DNA from: Nemania diffusa
Taxonomy: Eukaryota; Ascomycota; Sordariomycetes; Xylariales; Xylariaceae
Direction: 5' to 3'
Length of the DNA stretch: 64,000 nt
NCBI GenBank assembly: GCA_038501195.1
Contig: JBBPUQ010000001.1
Location: 7,006,001-7,070,000 of the forward strand
The notes under the pieces are model-generated. The model had not been told where the DNA came from, ran no database searches, and saw nothing but the letters and a program-made list of their open reading frames with translations. The position numbers and the translations under genes were made by a program. Shown in pieces: positions 1 to 11,396 of the stretch (the first letter of the stretch is position 1; each line of letters starts with the position of its first letter).

Positions 1-61
1 TATTACTATTTAAAAAGCAAAAGCTAAGTTTAAAAAAAATATAAACTTTAAAAAAAAAAAA

Positions 62-214
62 ATCGAGAAAATAAAACTAGTATAAAAAAAAACAAACGCT
101 AAAATCGAAAAAGCTAAAAAAAAAACTAAAGCAAAAATAAAAAAGGCTAAAAAAAAAGCGAAAACAAAAATAAAAAAAAAAGCTGCTAAAAAAGCTAAAA
201 AAAAAGCTAAATAA
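62..214 (+). pseudogene. Lys/Ala-rich tail of a decayed frame
   Basis: In the phase that ends with TAA at 212-214 the sequence reads as an almost pure Lys/Ala tract with occasional Thr and Ile, and only one internal stop (83-85). The lysine codons are AAA and the alanine codons GCT/GCG/GCA, so the ancestor could have been a Glu/Lys/Ala-rich coiled coil or a basic tail, because G-to-A change turns GAA into AAA. The upstream part is more broken and runs to the window edge. The short tandem unit resembles the tract at 30,410-30,650. Low complexity makes the coding call uncertain, and no function can be given. Confidence 0.35.
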
Positions 215-596
215 GCAGCTGCAGCTAAAAAAAGAAAAAAAAAAGCAAAAGTTTAAATAATTTGTTTTATTTACAAATAAAAGTTTAATAAAAATTAAAC
301 AAAAAATAGTGTTATTTTAACTAAAGTAGTTTTTAATTTTTAATAAAAAATAAATTTAAATAATTATATAATATATTGTTATATTTTTAATATAATTAAA
401 CTTTAATTATATATATTAAAAAATATATAAATATATTTAAAGCATACAATATATTAACTACTAATAATATTTAAATAAAAAAAAACAACTTTGTAAAATA
501 TATAACAACTTGCTTTTTTATAATAATTTCTATTTATTTAATAAAGTATTTATAAGTTTATAAAAATTTAATTAATATATAAAAGCTAAATTTTAA

Positions 597-1292
597 TATA
601 AAAACTTATTTAGATTTAGCTATATAATTATACTTTTTTAAAAAATAAAAAAAAAGCAAGTTTTAGTATATAGCTAGTTAAAACAGTTTAAAATATAGCT
701 TTTAAATATTTTACTATTATTATTTGCTAAAAATTTATATTTTTTTATTAAAAATTTATTTTTTTTGTTATAAAAATTTATTTAAATTTAACTATATAAT
801 TATACTTTTTTAAAAAATAAAAAAAAAGCAAGTTTTAATATATAGCTAGTTAAAGCAGTTTAAAATATAGCTTTTAAATATTTTATTATTACTATTTGTT
901 AAAAATTTATACTTTTTTATTAAAAACTTATTTTTTTTGTTATAAAAACTTATTTAAATTTAACTATATAATTATATTTTTTTAAAAAATAAAAAAAAAA
1001 TAAGTTTTAATATATAATTAGTTAAAATAGTTTAAAATATAGTTTTTAAATATTTTATTATTGCTATTTATTAAAAATTTATACTTTTTTATTAAAAATT
1101 TATTTTTTTTGTTATAAAAATTTATTTAGATTTAGTTATACAATTATACTTTTTTAAAAAATGAAAAAAAAACAAATTTTAATATATAGCTAGTTAAAGC
1201 AGTTTAAAATATAACTTTTAAATATTTTATTATTATTATTTGCTAAAAATTTATATTTTTTTACTAAAAACTTATTTTTTTTGTTATAAAAA
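597..1292. repeat. 172-bp tandem array, four copies
   Basis: Four head-to-tail units. The word tatataattata (or its variant) starts at 621, 793, 965 and 1137, exactly 172 bp apart. The first and second copies differ at about ten sites, all C/T or G/A. Copies three and four also differ only by transitions, with no length change. This is the cleanest evidence in the window for directional cytosine mutation. The unit has no long open frame. A satellite or an internal array of a transposon are both possible. Confidence 0.9.
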
Positions 1293-2196
1293 AATATTTC
1301 AATAAGCTATATTATATTTTTTAATGTTAACAAAAAAAATTGAACTAATATATTAAGCTTTTGTTTAACTTTAATAACTTTTTTAACTTTAAATACTTTA
1401 ATATATATTATATATTTATTAAAGCTAAAAAATAATATAGTATTAATAAATTGTTATATTTTATACAGTATATTTTTTAAAAGTAAACTTTTTGTTGTAA
1501 CATTTTTTTTAAATTTTTTTTTAAATTAATTGTTTAAAATATTTTAAATATTTTAAACATTATATATAACTATATTGCAAAAAAATATATATTTGCTAAA
1601 TATTATAATTTCTTTGTTTAGTTAACATTTATTTTATTAATTTTTTAAACTAATTATTTTAATATTTATTTCAACTTTTTTTTTAGTTTTTTTTTAAATT
1701 AATATATTTAAAATATTTTTTACTAAAAAAACAACTTTAATTTTGTTTTTAAATAAACATTTAATTTTAAACTTATATAAAATAAAATTATTAAAGTTAA
1801 TATATAAATAAAGCTTATATTTGCTTTATTTTTTTTTTATTTTATTTTTATTAGTTTATTATTTATAATATTATATAATATTTTACTATTAAAATTATAA
1901 CTTTAGATTTTATTTTATACTTATATTATTTATGTTAATTTATATTTATTATTAGTTTTTTTTGTACTAATGTTTTTATATAGTTTTAAAGCAGCAAATA
2001 TTATTGTTTAAAAGTTTGTTTGTTTTTTTAGCACATTTATTATTATAGCAATTTAGTATTTTAAATTATGCATATATTATAAACTAATTAAACTTAAAAC
2101 AAATTTTTTTTTAAGTTATATTTTATATATAAATATTTAATTTAGTTATAAATATTAATTTTTTAATTATATACTATACTTTAGTAAATAATAAAT

Positions 2197-2949
2197 ATAG
2201 CTTTTAAAAAGCTACTAAATTTATTATTTAAAAATAAAACAACAAATTATAAAACAAACAACATTTAAAACTATTAAGTTTTTACAACTAATAATAATTT
2301 TTTAAATATAACTTTGTTTATATTAATTTTTAATATAATATTTTTAGTAAATATTAAAATAGCTAAAATTAATAAAGCTAGCGAAATAAAAAAAAAATAA
2401 TTAAAAAAAAAAATAAACAAAACTACTGCTATATTTACATTTTTATTTAAAGTGCTAAATAAAAAAAATAAAAATAATAATAAAGTAATATTTAAAACGG
2501 ATATATTTTTTACAAAGCTAAAAATTTTATTAAAATATTTTAATAAAAATGTTTTAACTTTTAATTTAAATATTAATTTTATAAATATTAATGTTTTAAT
2601 AAAACATTTTAATTTAATATTAAGCTTAAAACTAACTATTAATATATAAAATATAATTATTATAAATAATATATTAATAGTTTTGTTTTTTTATAATTTT
2701 AGCTAATTTGTTAATATATTTAAGTTTAAAATTAAAACAATATAAAAAAAAAAAAATATATTTTTTATATAAAAAGACATTTTTATAATAAATTTTATTG
2801 CATTTTTTACTAAAATATTTTATAAACAAAAAAAAAATGTTATAAAAAAGCTTGCAGCTAAAAAAACTAAAATAAAAAATGTAAATAAAGTTATAATAAA
2901 CTTGTTAATAATAGCTAACAATATTAATGTTTTAATAAAGTTATATTAA
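2197..2949 (+). pseudogene. Least-decayed fossil frame, about 250 codons
   Basis: One phase stays nearly open from about 2197 to a TAA at 2947-2949. It has about six internal stops in 250 codons, far below the ~10% expected, and includes a 65-codon stop-free run (2452-2646). The product is rich in Lys, Asn, Ile, Leu and Phe, as expected if Glu, Asp and Pro/Ser codons were altered by C-to-T and G-to-A change. No catalytic motif is recognisable. The low stop density suggests either a younger insertion or an ancestor poor in Gln and Trp. A capsid-like or structural protein of a retroelement is possible, but this is inference only. Confidence 0.5.
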
Positions 2950-3105
2950 AATATAATATTTTAAAAATTATAACTAATTTTTAAAATATTAAGTTAATAT
3001 AAATTATATTTTAAATATATTATAGTTTGTATTTTTTTTTATATATATAAATATATTTTTTATTATTTATTTAAAAAATAAAATATATATATTATTTTTT
3101 TAACT

Positions 3106-3325
3106 TTTTTTATAACTTTTTTTTTTATTTCTTTTATTATTTTTTTATAACTATTTTTTTTATTTTTTTATAGCTTTTTTATAATTACTTTTTTTATTTT
3201 TTTTATAACTTTTTTATAATTACTTTTTTTATTTTTTTTATAACTTTTATATAACTATTTTTTTTATTTTTTTTACAACTTTTATATAATTACTTTTTTT
3301 ATTTTTTTTATAACTTTTTTTTAAA
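3106..3325. repeat. 35-bp T-rich tandem array
   Basis: About six units of a T-rich sequence containing ataattac or ataactat. The word starts near 3147, 3181, 3216, 3251 and 3286, so the period is 34-35 bp. Copies differ by a/g or c/t exchanges (ataattac against ataactat) and small changes in T-run length. It may be a decayed minisatellite. Confidence 0.7.
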
Positions 3326-3853
3326 AGCTGCACTTTTTGCTATTTATTTTAGCTTTTTTGTTTTAATGCTTTTTTTTTAAATATTTTGTTTTTAAGTTTT
3401 ACTTTTTTGCTTTAGTTATATAAGTTTTTTATATATTTATTAATATATTGTTTGTTATAAATAAAAAAACTTTTAAAAAAAAATATAACAAAAAATGCTA
3501 AAATTTTATTGTTTAAAAAATATAACATTATTTAAATAAACAAAATAACTATAACAAATAAAACTTTTATAATATTATTAAAAAAAAAAGTTTTAATATT
3601 TTTGATTAGTTTTATAAATTTAAAAAAATAATTGTTTATAAAGTGCTATTAAATTATATTAATAAAAACAATAATAATAAAGCAAGTTTTATAAAAAAAA
3701 CTGCTTATATTTTTAGCGTTTTTTACTTTTTAATTAATTAAAAAAGCAATTTAAATGTTAAAGCAGCATATATATATTTTGCTATTATAAAATATTATAA
3801 ATGTTATTTTTATATAAATAGTAAATAATTTAAATTAAAAAACAAGTATAATA

Positions 3854-3906
3854 CTTTTAAAAAATAAAATATTTAAACTAGTAAATATTTTATTTTTTAA
3901 AGCTTT
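3854..3906. repeat. Near-perfect palindrome
   Basis: An inverted repeat with arms of about 21 bp that read cttttaaaaaataaaatatt and its complement, around a short centre (aactag). It belongs to the same palindromic family as the arrays at 5337-5487, 7391-7585 and 11,222-11,395, whose best-preserved arm ends in ttccgttttttaaaagctt. Confidence 0.75.
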
Positions 3907-5336
3907 ATTTATAATTAAATGTTTTATTAATATATTAATAACTGTTGATTTTTTAAAGTTAACATATAGATTTTTTTGCAACAAAGTTTTAGTAAAATTT
4001 ATTAAAGCTAAAAAACAGTTTATTTATACTTTTTAAATTAAAATAGTTTTTACAACTATTATATTTTTTATAAATATTAAAAATAATATACTTGTTTAAA
4101 AATTAAAAGCAAATATTGTTTTTGTTAATATTAAAAACTTAATTTTTTAATATATAATAATATTAATTGCAATACTTTATATATTTATAAAAACAAATTT
4201 TTAGCAATTTAATAAAACAAGTTATAAAATATTACTTTATAATTTAGTTTTTGTTTTTAAATATTTAATAAAAAACTAAAGCTAAATACTATATATTTAT
4301 TTAATATTTATTTGTTTTTAAACTATTAATATAAAATATATTTTTTTTAAAATAAACTTTTTGTTTTAAAAAACTATTAATATAAAATTAAAATATAAAT
4401 TAACTTTATTAAATATAAAAATATATCAAAAAATCTAAAATATATAAAATTTAGTTTTGTTATAAATATAAATAGTTATAAATATATTTAAGTTTTTTAA
4501 TATAACTATTAAAAATTATAAATTAGTATATAAAAAGTACAAAAAAAACTTTAATTTTTATAAAAAGTTTATAAAAGCAATAAATTTTATATTATATATT
4601 TTAAGCTTAATTGTAATATTACTATTAAATAATATTATTTAGTAAATATTAAATTTAATAAATAAAAAAATTGCTAGTTTTAAACTAATATTTATAAATT
4701 AAACTAATATTAATTTAAAAAAAAACTTTAAATTAAAAATAAATAATATTATTATAAATAAAACTTAAATATTAAATTTTGCAAATATAATATATTATTT
4801 TAAAAAAGTATAAGCTGTATTTTTTGTTATATATTGTTTAAATTTTAAATTTAGTAAAGCTAATTTATATAAATATTTATAATAGTTAAATAATATTTTA
4901 TAAAAATATTTCAATGTAGCAACTAATATAAACAGCAAAACATTGCTTTTTTGCAACTATATTATAATATAAATTATATTTGCTACAAATATAAATATTA
5001 AGCTGCTTAAACTATTAAAGTTATAAAAATTTAACAGTAAAATTGTTAAGTTTAAAAGTTTATTTATTAAAGCTATAGCAGCTAAAAAACTGTTTTATAA
5101 ATATAATAATATTAGCGTTTTATTTTTTTTTAATATTTTTTATATTAACAAATATATTTAACTGCTAGTTTTTTATTATAACTATTTATATTTTTTGTTT
5201 AATTAGTTTATTATATTAAACAAGCTTTTATATATTTTGCTTGCTAACAACAAACTAAAAAAAAAAGTTATATATTATGTTGTAATAACGCTTTTTTTTT
5301 TTGTTTAATAGTAAATAATATTTTGTATATAACTTT

Positions 5337-5487
5337 AGCTTTTAAAAAATGAAATATTTACAAGTTGTAAATATTTTATTTTTTAACTTTTAAAAAGCAA
5401 AATATTTACAAGTTGTAAATATTTTTTTTTTTAGCTTTTAAAAAACAAAATATTTGTTAGTTGTAAATATTCCGTTTTTTAGCTTTT
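5337..5487. repeat. Tandem array of 48-bp palindromes
   Basis: Three units with the centre acaagttgt (or ttagttgt) at 5361, 5409 and 5457, exactly 48 bp apart. Each unit is itself an inverted repeat built from tttaaaaaacaaaatattt and its complement. One arm keeps ttccg (5470-5474), suggesting that the ancestral arm contained cggaa/ttccg. Palindromic tandem units of this kind could be transposon ends or a foldback element. Confidence 0.75.
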
Positions 5488-6360
5488 TTTTTTTTTTGCT
5501 TTTTTTTTTTGTTTATAATGTGCTAACTTTTATTTATAAAACATATAATTTGTATTTTTAATATAACTAATTTGTTTGTTTATAATATTTACTTTAATAT
5601 TTATTAAAAAAACATTAATATATATATATTAAATTTTAATTAACTTTATATTATTATTAAAATTATTATTATAAATATTGCTTATTTTAGCTGACTTTTA
5701 TTATAAAAGAAAACTTTATATTGCTATAGCGTTTTTTTCGGTTTTTTAAATTTTTTAAATCTGCTATTTTATACTATGTTTAGCTTTAGTAACAAAACTT
5801 TAAATTTTAAGATTTACTAAGATTTTTTTATTATTATTAGCATTTTAAACAATACTAATTGCAGCTATATAATTTAATTATATTATAAAAATATATTGTA
5901 AAATTATAATACTTTTTTTGTTTGTTTAAAATTTACTACTAAAATAAAAAATGCTTTAAATATAACAATAAACTTGTATTTTTAATTTATATAAAATATT
6001 TTTTTAAGTAGCTATTATTATTATATAATTATTAGTGTTAGCTTTATATTAAATTATTTTTTACATATTAATATAGCACTAAATAATAAGTTTATTAAAT
6101 AAAAAAACTTTAACTAAATATTAAATGTTGACTTATTGTTGTTTATAATATATATTAATTATAAAAAGTTCGACATTTTTAATACAAAGTTATATAGTTT
6201 ACAGGTGTTTAAACAGCTAATAAACTAACTAAACTTTGTTAAATCGCTGCTATTTTTTTTAGCAGTTTAAGTTTGAATTAACAGTAAAATTATATTTAGT
6301 TAAATATTTAAAAAGTAATTAATAAACTAAAACTAGAACAAATATAATAAAAGTTAATAT

Positions 6361-7320
6361 AAAATTTAAAATAAAGCATTTTTAAAATAAAAAAATTTCA
6401 AGTATAAAAATAGCAGCTATTACAAAAAAGTCAAAAACTAAATTATTAATTTAAACGAAAATTTAACAAATAACAAACTATAGTTAAAAGTTTAAATATA
6501 TAATATAAACAATTTAATAAATAATAAAAAAAATGTTAAAAAAAATATTAAAAAAAATGCTGAAAAAGATTTTGCGCTATTAAAAAAATATAGCTAAATT
6601 ATTAAACTAAGTATAAATTTAATAAATATTAACAAATATTTTGCAATATTAGCAAAAAATAGTTAAATTATTAAACTAAGTATAAAACTTATAAATATAA
6701 ATAAAAATTTTGTTGTATTAGCAATATATAATTAAATTACTAAATTAAATATAAATTTAATAAATATTAATAAAAATTTTGCAGTATTAGTAAAAAATAG
6801 TTAAATTATTAAACCAAATGTAAAACTTATAAATATAAATAAAAATTCTATTGTATTAGCAATATATAATTAAATTATTAAGCTAAATATATAACTAATA
6901 GAAATAAATAAAAATTTTATTATATTAGTAGTATATAATTAAATTATTAAGCTAAATATATAACTAATAAAAATAAATAAAAATTTTATATTGCTAGCAA
7001 TATATAATTAAACTACTAAAAGTAGTATATAACAAATAAAAGTAAATAAATATATTGTAAACTATATAATATTAATAAATATTTTAAAAAAAAGCTTTTA
7101 AACAAAACAAGTACTTTTAATTAATGTTTCGGCTATTTTATTAAAAGCTTAAAAATAAGCGCTTTTAGCTAATGTTTTGCTTGTTTTAACAAAAGCTTTA
7201 GTTTTAAAAAAAAATATTAAAAAAAAGCACTTTTTTAAAAATAGTATTTTTAAAACAGTTTTTACAAAAGTATTAAACAAAAAAAAAAAAAAGTTATAGT
7301 TTGTAAAATTAGTTAAATTT
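6361..7320 (+). pseudogene. Decayed gene with 23-residue tandem repeats
   Basis: A single phase is readable from about 6361 to a stop near 7315. Its centre (about 6560-7045) is a 69-bp tandem array of at least seven units; the marker attaaac or its variant starts at 6601, 6670, 6739, 6808, 6877, 6946 and 7015, exactly 69 bp apart. Each unit encodes 23 residues of the form xIIKLxIxLIxINKxFxxLA, with a stop codon at the same place in most units, which points to a Gln or Trp codon destroyed in each copy. Upstream is a mixed Lys/Asn-rich segment with NAEKDFALLKKYS as the best-preserved start of the repeats. Downstream is a 50-codon stop-free Leu/Val/Lys tail. The hydrophobic spacing would suit a helical or coiled-coil repeat, but I assign no family. 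Confidence 0.6.
6560..7045 (+). repeat. 69-bp tandem array (coding)
   Basis: At least seven exact-length 69-bp units lie inside the fossil frame above. No unit has gained or lost a base, so the phase is kept throughout. Differences are mainly transitions, for example attaaac, actaaat and attaagc at equivalent sites. Confidence 0.85.
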
Positions 7321-7390
7321 AAATTTTTATAACTAAATTAAATAATAATAAAAATTAAAACAGTTAAATATTATAAATTTAAATATTTGT

Positions 7391-7585
7391 TTAAAAGCTA
7401 GCTTAAAAAATAAAATATATAAAATTAATTATATATTTTGTTTTATAAAAGCTTATATAGCTAAATAAAATAAAAAAGTTAATTGTTTAAAGCTAGTTTA
7501 AAAAATAAAATATTTAAATCAATTATATATTTTGTTTTTTAAAAGCTTATTTAATTAGTTAATATAAAAAAATCAATTTTTTAAA
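7391..7585. repeat. 95-bp repeat, two copies with internal palindromes
   Basis: Two copies, with gctagctt at 7397 and gctagttt at 7492, 95 bp apart; a third copy begins at about 7586 and breaks off. Each copy contains arms tttaaaaaataaaatat and atattttgttttttaaaagc that pair with each other, so it belongs to the palindromic family seen at 3854, 5337 and 11,222. Confidence 0.65.
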
Positions 7586-8729
7586 ACTAGTTATATTTTA
7601 TAGTTTTTTTTAAAGTTTAAATAATATAACTGTTATATTAAGTTAAAACTATATTATAAATAAAAACAAAACTATATTTAATTTTTTTTTTATTATAAAT
7701 TTTAAAAAAGTTTATTTATTTTAAAAGTAAATAATTATTAATATTATTAATATTATTAATATAGTTGCTATTATTAATATAATTAATATTGTTAATAGCT
7801 AATATAAAACTAATACTGCTTTTGTTTTTTATGTTATATTATTTAACGTGTTTTTTTTATTTAGTAAGTTTTAAAAAAAGCTTTTTTTACTTTTTTATAA
7901 AATTTATAACTATATTAAAGTTATATTTATTGCTTATATTTGTAGCATATATTAATTAGTTTGTAATTATATTTAATAAATTAAGCTATACAAATATATT
8001 AATAAGCAAAAACAGCAGTTCTACAGCATAAAAATATATACTAAAGCAATAATACAATTAGCTTTTGTATAAAATAAAGCAGGCTGTTAAAAGTACAAAA
8101 AGCTGCTTAAAATATATATAAAAATTGCTGTTGCAACTTTTTACTATTAAATATTTTAATAAAACAGTAAAACTAGTATATTTTTTAAATTTATACAGTG
8201 TTATTTGCTAAATAATATAACATTAATATATTGTAAAATATATATTAAACATTTGTAGCTTAAGCTAGTTTTTAGCTAGTAATAAATAAGTAGCTACTAT
8301 AAACAAAAATGTTTAATTTAAAAAAGTTAATATGTTGTAATTTGAATAATTTTTTATATAATAAGTTAAAAAGTTGAAACAGCAATAAAAAATATTAAAA
8401 AAATTAAATCGTTAGTTATTACTACATTTTAACAATTATAAATATAAAAACTTTATATATTTAAAGTTAAATATAATAAAGATATAAGTTTTAATATAAG
8501 TTTTGTAGTAGTTAGTTTAGTTGTTTTATAATATATAGTAAAAGTTTTAATAGTTAAATGTAGCATTTTAAGTAGTTTAAACTTTAATATATTAACAAAT
8601 AAAAGTTTTAGTTTTTTAAGTTGTAATTTTAGTTTAGCTGTTTAATATTAACTATATATATAATAATTAAAAATAACACTTATATTTATTAAATTTATTA
8701 TTAGTTATATTTATTTTAAGCTGTTGCTA

Positions 8730-9240
8730 CTATATTAAAATAAGTAGTAATAATATATTGCTATCAAATAATATATTATTTTTTTTAAATAAAGCAGTAA
8801 CTTTTTTTTTTTTTAATGCTAAAAATACTTTAATATAAAGTTTATATAAATTAAAAAATATAAAAACATAAAAGTAACTGCTGTTAAAGTCCAATAAGCT
8901 TTTATATAAAGCAGTTTTAACAGTAGTACTAAAAAAGTTTAGTTGTTTAAATAATTTTTTGTAAGTTTTAAAAAAGTCAAAATTATATATATAAATAATA
9001 GCTTGCAGTACTAATTTATATGTTTTGCTGTATAGTTTGTATATTTTGTTATATTGTTTAAGCAATATTATATATATTAATATTTGTGCTATATTTATTT
9101 ACAACATAGTTTTAAATAAAATATTAGTTTTAATAGCGTTTTATATAGTATTTTATAAATATAACTGTTTACTGCTATAAAATAGTTTTAAAAACAATAA
9201 ATATACTTTGTTTAAAACAGTATTATCAAACTAAAATATA
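8730..9240 (-). pseudogene. Fossil frame with 111-codon open run
   Basis: On the minus strand the stretch 9065 to 8733 is 111 codons without a stop, the longest run in the window. The same phase continues upstream to about 9240 with only about five stops. The product is rich in Lys, Tyr, Phe and Leu with scattered Asp and Ser. It has no signal peptide and no motif I recognise. In this base composition a run of 111 codons is unlikely by chance but not impossible over the whole window. Beyond 8730 the phase has more stops and an Asn/Thr-rich reading. Confidence 0.45.
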
Positions 9241-9625
9241 TATTATTAAAATATATTATTTAATAACTATGTTATATTATATTTATATATAATATTTTCA
9301 ATCTCGAGCTTATAATACTATTATTTTTATTTGTTAAAAAAACAAATATTAAATTTTTGTTTCTATATTTAAAGGTGTTAAAAGGTATACTGTTAGTATA
9401 AATAAGCTAAAGCAGACTTAAAAGTAGCTAATTAGTATATAAGTATTTAGTATATAATTTTGTTAAAAACTAGTTAGTAAATAAGTTAGTATTAAATAAA
9501 GCAAATATAGTAAGTTTTTTAATAAGTTTAATAAAACAAATAGTATATATTAGTACTAAAGTGTTAAAATTTTTAGTTAAAATAAAAAAGTAAAAGTTAT
9601 ATTTTATATAATTTGTTAAAATAAA

Positions 9626-9890
9626 CAGTTAATATATTTGTATAAATATAAGCTGTTAAAAATTAATAGTTGTAAAATGTGACTATAAAATATAGTACTT
9701 GTAGCAAAAGCTGTAGTTAGGCAGCAATACTTGCAACAGTATAAAAAATAACAGGGTATATAGCTAGTTTTTGTAGTTTTAAAAAGCTTAAAAAATGCGC
9801 TCTGTATTTATAAGCTGCTTAAAAGTAGATATGCTAACTTAAAAATAATAAAAAGTTTGTATAAAATTAAAGCTTAATATAAATAGTTTA
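9626..9890 (+). pseudogene. Short fossil frame with well-kept codons
   Basis: This phase carries an unusually normal mix of residues, including Arg, Gln, Ala, Val and Cys (for example VVRQQYLQQYKK), with two stops in the best 54 codons. Stops rise on both sides. It may be the conserved core of a transposase or other element protein. Too little is left to name it. Confidence 0.35.
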
Positions 9891-9970
9891 AACTGTAGCG
9901 TATTAAACAAGAGCTAGTTTTTATTTAATATTTAAAAGTACTATTTATAAATGTTATAAGTTTTTAACTA

Positions 9971-10011
9971 ATATAATAAAAAAAGCTTTTTAATAAGCTT
10001 TTTTATTATAT
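9971..10011. repeat. Hairpin-forming inverted repeat
   Basis: Arms ataataaaaaaagctt and aagcttttttattat pair with one unpaired base around a short loop (about tttaat). It is perfect enough to stand out from the background, but the alphabet is so small that chance cannot be excluded. It lies just after the fossil frame that fades near 9890. Confidence 0.45.
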
Positions 10012-11189
10012 TTAGTAAATTTATATTTTAAAATAAATTTTATAAGTATAAATGTACTATAAACTTTTTAAATATATAATTAGTTGTTTGTTTTATATAA
10101 ATTAAGTATTTTAATTTATAAAGTAATGTAAATAATGGGACTAAAACATTAGTTCAGTTTTTAAGTTTAATAATATACAATATATTACAAAACTTAAAAT
10201 TTACTTAAGTTGTTTTAAAATTTAGTAAATTAAAGTTAATAGTTAATAAATATTTATAGTAAAAGTTACAAATTGTTTTTTTTGAAATATTGTTTGCAGT
10301 AATATTTTTTGTATTATGTTTTTACAAAATAATAATTAAACTAATAAAATAATGTAATTTGTGTTTATTATATAACTGTTTTAAATATTTTTAAAACTTA
10401 GCAATATATTTATATAATATATAATATTGTAAATAGATTTAGCGCTTTTATATATAAGCTCAAACTTTAGTTTATAATATATTAGTTTTTGTTTGTATTT
10501 AAGCAAACAATATAAAATGTTGATTTATAACAATATATAAACAAAAATATTTAAGTGCTAATAGTATACAGTTATTAATAAATAAAAACTATATATTAAA
10601 AAGTAAATAAGCAATATATTGTTTAAAAACAAACAATATATTTAAAAAAAATAAATATATATAGTTAAATTTGTTAATATTATAAATACTAAATTGTATA
10701 TTATATGTTATATAAAATATAGCGGACTAGAAAGTACAGTGTAAGTTTTGCAATAGTATAGTATAAAAAAAAGGAATATAAAACAAATAAAATGTATGCT
10801 TTAAAAATGTATCTAAAAACTAGAGCTAAATAATATAACTATTAATATTGTAATTTTTTTTAATTAAAAGTTATATTTGCAATATAAAAAAAAAATTTTC
10901 AGTTAATTAAAACAAAAGTTTAGGTTTATTATAATTTAATAGTAAATATTAAAACGGTATTTTTTAGTATATTAATTTTTTTTAAAATATTGTTTTATTT
11001 ATTAAATTGTTATTTGTTAAAATATTATTAAATATAGTTAAGTTATTGTTAATAATATATTTAACTAACTAAAGTAAAATATTGCTTTTTTTATATTTAT
11101 TACTGTTTAATATAGCTATTAATGCTACTTTTAATATATATTTAGTAGAAATATATAAAAAGAGTTTATAATTAAAATATTAAACAAGC

Positions 11190-11215
11190 TTAGGAGGGGT
11201 TAAAAAGGGGGCTTA
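11190..11215. other. G-run island
   Basis: Two G runs (aggagggg and aaggggg) in DNA where G doublets are rare. Runs of C on the opposite strand contain few CpA sites, so they would survive RIP. This may mark a former C/G-rich simple repeat, next to the palindromic array that follows. Confidence 0.4.
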
Positions 11216-11221
11216 AAAAAT

Positions 11222-11395
11222 AAGATATTTGTAAAAATTAAATATTCCGTTTTTTAAGAGTTTTTAAATTACATAGTTTATTTTTTAAAAGCTTTTAAAT
11301 CAAATATTCTGTTTTTTAAAAGCTTTAGATCAAATAGTCTGTTTTTTAAAAGTTTTTGGATTAAATATTTTATTTTTTAAAAGCTTTTTAAAAAC
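11222..11395. repeat. Direct array of ttccgttttttaaaagcttt units
   Basis: Four or five units of about 30-45 bp, each carrying a version of aaatattctgttttttaaaa followed by gctttt. The sites read ttccg, ttctg, gtctg and tttat at equivalent places, a series consistent with stepwise C-to-T change. It is the direct-repeat form of the palindromic family at 3854, 5337 and 7391. Confidence 0.7.
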
Positions 11396-11396
11396 A

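Noticed and set aside
597..1292. Alpha-satellite-like centromere repeat because of the 172-bp length
   Set aside because: The length match is coincidental. Four copies in a RIP-like isochore do not support a centromeric role.
10130..10170. tRNA-like T-loop (agttcag)
   Set aside because: No acceptor or anticodon stem can be drawn around it.
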